Assembly (NCBI GenBank): GCA_003647825.1 | Contig: QMNP01000105.1 | Coordinates: forward strand, 1 to 6,271 | Length of the DNA stretch: 6,271 nt | Origin: Candidatus Cloacimonadota bacterium | Lineage (GTDB): Bacteria > Cloacimonadota > Cloacimonadia > Cloacimonadales > TCS61 | Reading direction: 5' to 3' | In this document: positions 1-4,916 of the stretch, in pieces | Position numbering within the stretch: position 1 is the first letter of the stretch | Layout of the letters: the number at the start of each line of letters is the position of its first letter | Program-made: the position numbers and the translations under genes | Notes under the pieces: generated by a model | Databases searched by the model: none | The model's input: only the letters and a program-made list of their open reading frames with translations | Told to the model about the DNA's origin: nothing

Positions 1-671
1 ATTACTGGCATTTTTCCTTTCTCAATTTGAACCGGATTACTCAGACTATCAAACTGCGAATTCAATTGATTGATTAGAACAGCAAAATCCAGTTTAGCAT
101 GATCTTTTACTGATCGGGATACTTTGGTTTCCACTCCTTCTTTTTTCATGGTCATGGAATGAGAAAAACTGGCAAATTGATCAAAACCTTCAAAGCCGTT
201 TTTAGAAGTTAGTAAAGAAAGATTCAGGCGTTTCTCTGAAATTCCAGAAAGTTTAGCATCTCTTTTTTTAGCATTCTTAACACAAATCTTTATATCATCT
301 ACGATCTTTTCTACCGATAAAGCGGCGGTATTTTGTGAATAATTATTAACATCAGGAAGCTTATGAACTCCCTCACTTTGTACGTTTTCAGGATCTGGCT
401 GATTCAATTTTGCCATACTTTCAGCAGTTTTGATGAGGTAATTTAAAGAATCTTCATCCAAATTGTTTCCTGAGGCCTGTCCATTTTTGTTATCAAAATC
501 TACACCAAGACTTACATGAAGTTTATCTCCGGTGATGTGTTGTGTGATTCCATTTTGGGCAAATCTTGTTAATAGATCTTCGGAAGCTGTTACACTAAAA
601 TAGAAGTCATCTGCTTTCACATTTTTGCGAATGAATTCAGCAGCTTTCTGCATTTCTTGTCTGGTTATCAT
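1..671 (-). CDS. tldE: TldE/PmbA, partner subunit of the TldD/E metalloprotease (C-terminal part outside window)
   Basis: My translation gives 223 open codons from ATG at 669-671 to the window edge, so only the N-terminal half is visible. It begins MITRQEMQKAAEFI and continues with a segment near codons 30-55 (FAQNGITQHITGDKLHVSLG), which fits the N-terminal domain of the PmbA/TldD family. A stretch reading SFSHSMTMKKEGVETKVSRS follows, typical of the middle domain. The start ATG overlaps the TGA stop of tldD as ATGA, and AGGAGG lies 6 bases upstream inside tldD, so the two should be translated together. In known complexes TldE lacks the zinc-binding HExxxH motif and supports the TldD active site; that region is not visible here. 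The identification rests on the family-like N-terminus plus its position after tldD. Confidence 0.88.
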   Translation of the reverse strand, partial: MITRQEMQKAAEFIRKNVKADDFYFSVTASEDLLTRFAQNGITQHITGDKLHVSLGVDFDNKNGQASGNNLDEDSLNYLIKTAESMAKLNQPDPENVQSEGVHKLPDVNNYSQNTAALSVEKIVDDIKICVKNAKKRDAKLSGISEKRLNLSLLTSKNGFEGFDQFASFSHSMTMKKEGVETKVSRSVKDHAKLDFAVLINQLNSQFDSLSNPVQIEKGKMPV

Positions 672-2110
672 TGGGAACCTCCTACGCGAATATTACGAAA
701 GCGAGCTAAAGCTCCGCCATGCGTCATCCTGCCCCGTTGACCGGGTTGACCTTTTCCGCAATTGGTCACACCGAATGTTTTGAAGAAACGGTCATCACAA
801 ATAGCATCGACGCTGTTCCAGAATTCAGGATTGTTGGATTTGTATAAGATCTTTTTGAGTGGTCTGGTTTTCTTGCCGTTCTTAATTTCCCAGAACATAT
901 CTCCACCAAATTGGAAGTTTACACGATGCTGATCGATAGAGAATGAACCACGTCCTTCAATATAAACACCGTCTTCTGTATCAGCGATCAATTCCTGGGG
1001 GGTAAGTAGTTCTTTTCCTGGTTCCAGGTAAAGATTAGGAATGCGATTTATTGGAAAATCAAAATAGTTGGTTGCCCTGTTGCAGCCACGACTCATATCG
1101 AAGCCAATGAGTGGAGCTGTGGCTCGGGTGTTACCGTATTCGTTCAGAATTCCATCTTTAATAATATACCATTTCTGATTAGGAACGCCATCGTCATCAT
1201 AGCCGGCTGTGGCCAGGCCACCTTCTAAAGTGTTGTTAGCTACAAAATTCACAATTTTGGAACCGTATCGGTAGTTGCCCAGTTTTTCGGGAGTGGCAAA
1301 ACTGATACCGGCAAAATCTGCTTCCCAACCTAAGACGCGGTCGAGCTCAGTGGGATGTCCCACAGATTCATGCATGGTTAGTGCCATATGATTGGGATCG
1401 AGCAGAAGAGTTTTACGCTCTTCGGCACCAAGAGATCCGGCATGTACTTTCATGATCGCTTCTTCTGCCACCTGCACAGCTTTGTCTGTCAAGTTCAACC
1501 CTTGTACCCATTCCCAGCCTCTGGCTTGTCCACCATGGCTGAATGTTCGGCTTTGGCTGTCACCTTCGGCAACTGCAGTTGCTGTAATTGTCGGCTCGAT
1601 ATAAACAGTGTGAATATCCAGCCTGCTGCCGAGAGTGGAGGCAAACAACTTTTCATCTTTGCGGCATTCCAGCATGAAAACTGCCAGTTTGATCTCAGCA
1701 AAATTGAGCATAGTTTTATTAACTTCCATCATCAATTCCACTTTTTCGCTGAGTGAAACATTAAATGGGTCGAGACGATAAGGTGTTTTGTAGGAATCAA
1801 TGTAACCTCGTTCATGAGCCAGAACCAGACCATTTCCATATTTTACGCGTCCCGATTCTTTTGCTATAGCGAACGCTTTTTTCACGGTTTTGTTAACATC
1901 ATCTTTGGTAAAAACATTGTTGTGAGCAAATCCCCAGGCACCATCTTTGAATACACGAATTCCATAACCGTAGATCTCGTTGAGCGAAGTATTTTTCAAA
2001 CTCAGGTTGCGCAAATAGATCATTTCGGTGCTGGATTTTTGAATACGGATATCAGCATAATCAGCTCCCAGCGATTTTGCCGTATCCATTGCCAGTGATA
2101 GAAAATCCAC
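668..2110 (-). CDS. tldD: TldD, zinc metalloprotease catalytic subunit
   Basis: This 480-residue protein has the usual length of TldD. The zinc motif HESVGH (HExxxH) is at residues 247-252 (bases 1355-1372). The conserved active-site cysteine is probably C451, in TNCGKGQPGQ near the C-terminus. The N-terminal domain covers roughly residues 1-130 and includes GYGIRVFKDGAWGFA. The C-terminal half carries family-typical GISFATPEK, GGLATAGYDDDG, GRGSFS and FQFGGDMFWEIKNG. TldD pairs with TldE to degrade short unfolded peptides in the cytoplasm; in E. coli it trims the microcin B17 leader and degrades CcdA. The start is GTG, chosen because AAAGGAGG lies 5 bases upstream; the internal ATG at codon 8 has no such site. 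No truncation or loss of key residues is seen. Confidence 0.95.
   Translation of the reverse strand: MDFLSLAMDTAKSLGADYADIRIQKSSTEMIYLRNLSLKNTSLNEIYGYGIRVFKDGAWGFAHNNVFTKDDVNKTVKKAFAIAKESGRVKYGNGLVLAHERGYIDSYKTPYRLDPFNVSLSEKVELMMEVNKTMLNFAEIKLAVFMLECRKDEKLFASTLGSRLDIHTVYIEPTITATAVAEGDSQSRTFSHGGQARGWEWVQGLNLTDKAVQVAEEAIMKVHAGSLGAEERKTLLLDPNHMALTMHESVGHPTELDRVLGWEADFAGISFATPEKLGNYRYGSKIVNFVANNTLEGGLATAGYDDDGVPNQKWYIIKDGILNEYGNTRATAPLIGFDMSRGCNRATNYFDFPINRIPNLYLEPGKELLTPQELIADTEDGVYIEGRGSFSIDQHRVNFQFGGDMFWEIKNGKKTRPLKKILYKSNNPEFWNSVDAICDDRFFKTFGVTNCGKGQPGQRGRMTHGGALARFRNIRVGGSQ
678..683 (-). promoter_or_regulatory. Shine-Dalgarno site of tldE
   Basis: The minus strand reads AGGAGG, six bases before the ATG at 671 and within the last codons of tldD. 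It fixes the tldE start and shows that tldE can be initiated independently as well as by coupling through the ATGA overlap. Confidence 0.8.
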
Positions 2111-2115
2111 TAAAA

Positions 2116-2121
2116 CCTCCT
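2116..2121 (-). promoter_or_regulatory. Shine-Dalgarno site of tldD, supports the GTG start
   Basis: The minus strand has AGGAGG within AAAGGAGG, separated by TTTTA from GTG at 2108-2110. This decides for the GTG start over the ATG seven codons downstream. Confidence 0.85.
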
Positions 2122-2171
2122 TTGAATTTAATTTGAAATTTGAAATGAGAAATGTGGGATAGGTTAGATGG

Positions 2172-2186
2172 TGTCAAATGATTTGA
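2172..2186 (-). promoter_or_regulatory. Possible -35 box and operator-like palindrome upstream of tldD
   Basis: The minus strand has a consensus TTGACA at 2172-2177, about 60 bases before the tldD start. A 13-base perfect palindrome (TCAAAT, one base, ATTTGA) occupies 2174-2186 and overlaps it. At a 17-base spacing the -10 region reads only CATTTC (2149-2154), which is poor. The promoter call is therefore weak, and the palindrome could arise by chance in AT-rich DNA. If real, a dimeric repressor bound here would block the -35 box. Confidence 0.25.
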
Positions 2187-2230
2187 AAAAATAGTTCGCA
2201 AATTTACACAGATGATCACGGATTTGAAAA
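2180..2230. repeat. Short decamer-periodic repeat flanked by 10-base direct repeats
   Basis: GATTTGAAAA occurs exactly at 2180-2189 and again at 2221-2230. Between and into the second copy, the minus strand reads as degenerate ~10-base units: AAATCCGTG, ATCATCTGTG, TAAATTTGCG. From memory, such strings of ATCCGTG/ATCTGTG units occur as dispersed intergenic repeats in several bacterial lineages; that resemblance is not verified here. The flanking direct repeats may be a target duplication or chance. Confidence 0.4.
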
Positions 2231-2243
2231 CCTTCCGAACATA

Positions 2244-2402
2244 CTACTTTTCCTTGAGCTTCGAAATGGTGTAGTGATTAAGTTTACTGCAATGCCACCA
2301 CAATCGAGTATAATCCGTAAATCCAAATGGGTTAAGATTACCACTATTATAGAGTTCGATATTTTCCTGTAGAGCAAGTTCCATCGCATCTTTATTTTTC
2401 AT
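2244..2402 (-). CDS. Small hypothetical protein, 52 residues (possibly the end of a frameshifted gene remnant)
   Basis: I do not recognise this ORF. It runs from ATG at 2402 to TAG at 2244-2246, and an in-frame TAA directly precedes the ATG. The protein starts MKNKDAMELALQENIELYNS, contains NPFGFTDYTRLWWHCSKL in the middle and ends ISKLKEK. Its mix of helix-forming and aromatic residues looks more like real protein than random AT-rich translation. There is no signal peptide or membrane segment. No good Shine-Dalgarno site is visible (AGTAAAGTAA precedes the ATG), which argues against an independent gene. A second open stretch in another frame (2395-2472) ends just where this one begins. Removing one A from the run near 2395-2399 would join the two, so this may be the tail of a decayed gene. 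It lies 133 bases upstream of tldD. Confidence 0.4.
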   Translation of the reverse strand: MKNKDAMELALQENIELYNSGNLNPFGFTDYTRLWWHCSKLNHYTISKLKEK

Positions 2403-2472
2403 TTACTTTACTTAATGTAGTTTTCTCGGCTATTGAAAAGGCAAGTGAAAGAATATCTCTGAATGAAGTCTT
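2392..2472 (-). other. Open reading stretch after the S41 stop codon, possible gene remnant
   Basis: Reading on in the S41 frame after its TAA (2473-2475), 26 sense codons follow before TAA at 2392-2394. They encode a protein-like string that begins KTSFRDILSLAFSIAEKTTL. It has no start codon of its own. Its 3' end overlaps the start of the 52-residue ORF in another frame. This could be the front part of a decayed gene, or chance. The S41 protein ends naturally at its own stop, so readthrough is not needed to explain it. Confidence 0.25.
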
Positions 2473-3438
2473 TTAAGGTTTAGAAAGTATCCACTCCACA
2501 GCTTTATCAATTGTTTGCTCATCGTTTTCCACCAGAACATCGGGCTCAATTTCACTGCCGTATTTCCTGCCGGTTCGATCTGTAAAAATTCCTTCTGTAA
2601 GCACTATCAGCGCACCATCAGAGAGTTTATGAGAAACATTTACTGTAGATAGTCCCTGAGTTGGCTGGCCAAATAATTTAGCATTTTTATTTCCTATAAA
2701 AGAAATGGTAACTGCTTCACCAGAACTCATGGTTTGATCGCCAATTAAAACAGCGACAGGTAAATTTGAATTTTGAACTATGTAGCCAGAATCAGGGAGT
2801 GTTATAAGAATATTCTCATCAAACCCTATTGTTCCATTCTTGTAAATCCAGGAAATATCTTCATCAAGAAAGCTCATATAACCCAGAATTCCTTCTCCTA
2901 AAAGCGGACCTAATCCAGCCAGCATCGGCCACATATTTCCGCCGGTGTTTTCACGCAGATCAACTATCCAGCCGATAGGTTCCAGAGAGTCAAGGGCAGC
3001 AATTTGATCTTGAATGATAGTTGAGTACAGGAGATTTTTTTCATCAGTGTAGCCACGAATGTAGGGGATATTTAAGTATGCAATTTTGCTTTCCAGAAAT
3101 TTTCCAGTAATCGGATCATTTTCTTCCACAGTACTGAATTTATCTTTTTTATATTTTTGGGGAGTTTTGAAATAACTGTGATTATCTTCCAGTTTCTTGA
3201 GCAGATTCTTGATTATTGGATAAGTATCGGCAGCAGTAGATGCAAATTCCAGAAATCCCATTGCTTCAGGAAGAGCTTTATCCCAATTGATTTTATCGGA
3301 ATTCAAAGCATTTTCTCGAATAATTTCGATAGCTGTTTGCAGGTATTCTTCTGGAGTTTGGGAAAGAGAATCTTCGGAAAACAGCATAAAAAAAATTATT
3401 GAGATCAGACAAATACACAGAAGTTTTTTATTTAGCAT
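2473..3438 (-). CDS. Exported S41-family serine peptidase (tricorn/NSR-like, no PDZ domain)
   Basis: This 321-residue protein has an N-terminal signal or anchor sequence: lysines at 4-5, a hydrophobic run at about 6-20, and possible cleavage near residue 26. No lipobox is seen, so it probably acts in the periplasm or at the outer face of the membrane. The peptidase core shows LEDNHSYF with likely catalytic H87, WIVDLRENTGG (157-167), and TMSSGEAV with likely nucleophile S238 and E241. It continues with GQPTQGLSTVN and ends with a GSEIEPDVLVE motif. S41 enzymes cleave near the C-termini of proteins or degrade peptides. The CtpA-type catalytic lysine about 25 residues after the serine is absent (leucine there), so it fits the Ser/His subgroup. 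No PDZ domain is present. Size and layout recall nisin resistance protein, but no substrate can be inferred. Its ATG lies within the 3' end of the upstream ATPase gene, with only a weak TAGAG as ribosome site. Confidence 0.85.
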   Translation of the reverse strand: MLNKKLLCICLISIIFFMLFSEDSLSQTPEEYLQTAIEIIRENALNSDKINWDKALPEAMGFLEFASTAADTYPIIKNLLKKLEDNHSYFKTPQKYKKDKFSTVEENDPITGKFLESKIAYLNIPYIRGYTDEKNLLYSTIIQDQIAALDSLEPIGWIVDLRENTGGNMWPMLAGLGPLLGEGILGYMSFLDEDISWIYKNGTIGFDENILITLPDSGYIVQNSNLPVAVLIGDQTMSSGEAVTISFIGNKNAKLFGQPTQGLSTVNVSHKLSDGALIVLTEGIFTDRTGRKYGSEIEPDVLVENDEQTIDKAVEWILSKP

Positions 3439-4771
3439 AATACTCTAGATAATCATATAGTTTCCCAACCAGGAAATATGGTAAATTCAATAAAGTAACT
3501 TCTTTTTCTGAAGACAGTTTTATCTTTTGTATATTTAGTTTTCCAGCATAAAGACGTATAGCAAATTTACTGTCAGAGGCATTCATGAAAAGGTGCAACG
3601 ATCGTAACTTTCCTACATTTCCTGATTTAGTTTCTATTGGAATAAGACGACCTTTAAAGCTTACAAGAAAATCTATTTCAGCTTGAGATTGTTTTTTTTC
3701 TCTAACCCAAAAAGTAAGTTGATGATCTTGCTGTGACAACAAAACTTTAAGTTCCTGCCCAACAATATGTTCGATAATTCGTCCTTTATATAGAGAGCTC
3801 AAATCGTTGATTCCAATGTATTGATCGAAAAGTCCTACTGAATAATTTACCAAACCGGTATCCAAAAATTGTAATCTCGGTTTTTTGCGTTTGTTCGGAA
3901 TGATTGGCGGATCAGTTGAAGTAACCGGATAAACCAAATCGATCAAGCCGGCATTTTGTAAAGAACGTAAAGCCTCACCAATCTCTCTTGAACGATAATT
4001 GGAATTTCCAAAGCCCCGAAAAGTTATGCGTTTCCCAGCTTCAAACGGGATAGTTTCTACTGTGTGTCTCATAATGTCGATCATTGATGAATTTCTTGCA
4101 TATTTTGTAATATCGTCATGATATGAGATAAGCAAATTACGATAAATACTCTTTAGATCTAAAACATCATTAGACTCAAACCAAGTTTTCACTACCTCTG
4201 GCATCCCTCCTAACATAACATATTCGTGAAACAATTTAAGTAAAGTTGCATGAGCAAAGTCGGCCATTGGAATATTATTATAAGCTTTTATAGCTTCATC
4301 ATTTCCTTTGGCCTCCAAAAATTCTGTAAATGTAACAGGATACATAAAAAGATATTCAATACGACCAACAGGAAAACTAATTTGTTCTTTTCCTATTACT
4401 GCTTCTAATAACGAACCAGCAGCTATAACAAAAAGGTTGTCAAATTCTTCATAGAAATAACGCATCATTGAGATTGCTTGCGGTGAATTTTGGATTTCAT
4501 CTATGAAAAGAAGAGCTTTGCTGTTAATAAGAGGAACGTTCTTTTGTAGAGAAATGCTTTGCACAATTTCCCGAATAGCCAAGTTTTTGGAAAAGATCTT
4601 TTTATTCTCTTCCAATTCCAGATTCAATTCCACATAATGCTCAAACTTTTCGGCAAACATCCTAACCAAAGTGGTCTTTCCAACTTGCCTGGCACCTCTC
4701 AGAATCAGCGGTTTTCGATCTTTTTTCAAAGACCAGGCTTCCAGTTGCTTCATTGCTCTACGATAAAACAT
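3428..4771 (-). CDS. AAA_14 / DUF4143 ATPase
   Basis: The 447 residues match the whole length of this family. The N-terminal AAA domain has Walker A GARQVGKTT (26-34), Walker B LLFIDEIQ (87-94), a sensor-like IAAGS (116-120) and the family segment FPVGRIEYLFMYPVTFTEFL (133-152). A helical linker with LGGMPEVV (187-194) follows. The C-terminal DUF4143 part has AEIDFLV (364-370) and IPIETKSG (378-385), which resembles the D...ExK core of PD-(D/E)XK nucleases. Family members are common, patchily distributed and often transferred. Their role is unknown, although links to DNA handling or mobile elements have been suggested. The start is supported by MFYRRAMKQLEAW, which aligns with usual family N-termini, by a TATAAT box 27 bases upstream, and by a weak AGAG ribosome site. 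The stop overlaps the S41 start by 11 bases, so both are probably on one transcript. Confidence 0.92.
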   Translation of the reverse strand: MFYRRAMKQLEAWSLKKDRKPLILRGARQVGKTTLVRMFAEKFEHYVELNLELEENKKIFSKNLAIREIVQSISLQKNVPLINSKALLFIDEIQNSPQAISMMRYFYEEFDNLFVIAAGSLLEAVIGKEQISFPVGRIEYLFMYPVTFTEFLEAKGNDEAIKAYNNIPMADFAHATLLKLFHEYVMLGGMPEVVKTWFESNDVLDLKSIYRNLLISYHDDITKYARNSSMIDIMRHTVETIPFEAGKRITFRGFGNSNYRSREIGEALRSLQNAGLIDLVYPVTSTDPPIIPNKRKKPRLQFLDTGLVNYSVGLFDQYIGINDLSSLYKGRIIEHIVGQELKVLLSQQDHQLTFWVREKKQSQAEIDFLVSFKGRLIPIETKSGNVGKLRSLHLFMNASDSKFAIRLYAGKLNIQKIKLSSEKEVTLLNLPYFLVGKLYDYLEYYAK

Positions 4772-4797
4772 ATAAAACTCTATTTATAACTCTTTAT

Positions 4798-4826
4798 ATT
4801 ATAGGTTATTAAAAAGACAATAATAA
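4798..4826 (-). promoter_or_regulatory. Predicted sigma70-type promoter of the ATPase-peptidase unit
   Basis: The minus strand has a perfect -10 box TATAAT at 4798-4803, 26 bases before the ATG at 4769-4771, which leaves a leader of roughly 20 bases. At 17-base spacing the -35 position (4821-4826) reads TTATTA, a weak match. A better TTGACA at 4833-4838 is too far away (29-base spacing) to pair with it. The surrounding DNA is very AT-rich, so chance matches are likely. Confidence 0.45.
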
Positions 4827-4832
4827 TGATAC

Positions 4833-4908
4833 TGTCAAGATAAATTTATATGATTTGTCACAAAGTCAGGGTAAATTTAGGTAAATCTTGTCACGAAGTC
4901 AGGGTAAA
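4833..4908. repeat. Imperfect tandem direct repeat, period about 33 bases
   Basis: Two 21-base copies at 4855-4875 and 4888-4908 differ at one position (A at 4862, G at 4895). Each begins TTGTCAC and ends GTCAGGGTAAA. The similarity extends to the left: TAAATTTA precedes each copy (4841-4848 and 4872-4879) with a small length change. TGTCAAGATAAATTTA at 4833-4848 looks like a third, shortened copy. The block lies between the hydrolase-fusion stop and the ATPase promoter. It is too short and irregular to be a CRISPR array, and no terminator hairpin is visible in it. Confidence 0.7.
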
Positions 4909-4916
4909 CTGGGGGG

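Noticed and set aside
1388..1756. Plus-strand ORFs opposite tldD (1388-1756, 1392-1604, 1814-2098) and a minus-strand alternative frame (1495-1701)
   Set aside because: All lie inside the well-supported tldD coding sequence, have no recognisable motifs, and read as antisense or shifted translations of it.
3157..3402. Plus-strand ORF opposite the 5' part of the S41 peptidase gene
   Set aside because: It is a shadow of the peptidase frame with no ribosome site or protein features.
4559..4789. Plus-strand ORF opposite the start of the ATPase gene
   Set aside because: It mirrors the Walker A region of the opposite strand and has no independent support.
4798..4838. TTGACA (4833-4838) paired with TATAAT (4798-4803) as one promoter
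   Set aside because: The 29-base spacing is far outside the 16-18 bases used by sigma70; TTGACA more likely belongs to the repeat block.
4855..4908. CRISPR array
   Set aside because: There are only two clear copies with a 12-base gap, far shorter than a spacer, and no cas genes nearby.
4772..4916. Intrinsic terminator after the hydrolase fusion
   Set aside because: No GC-rich hairpin followed by a T run on the minus strand could be found; the C6 run after the stop has no pairing partner nearby.
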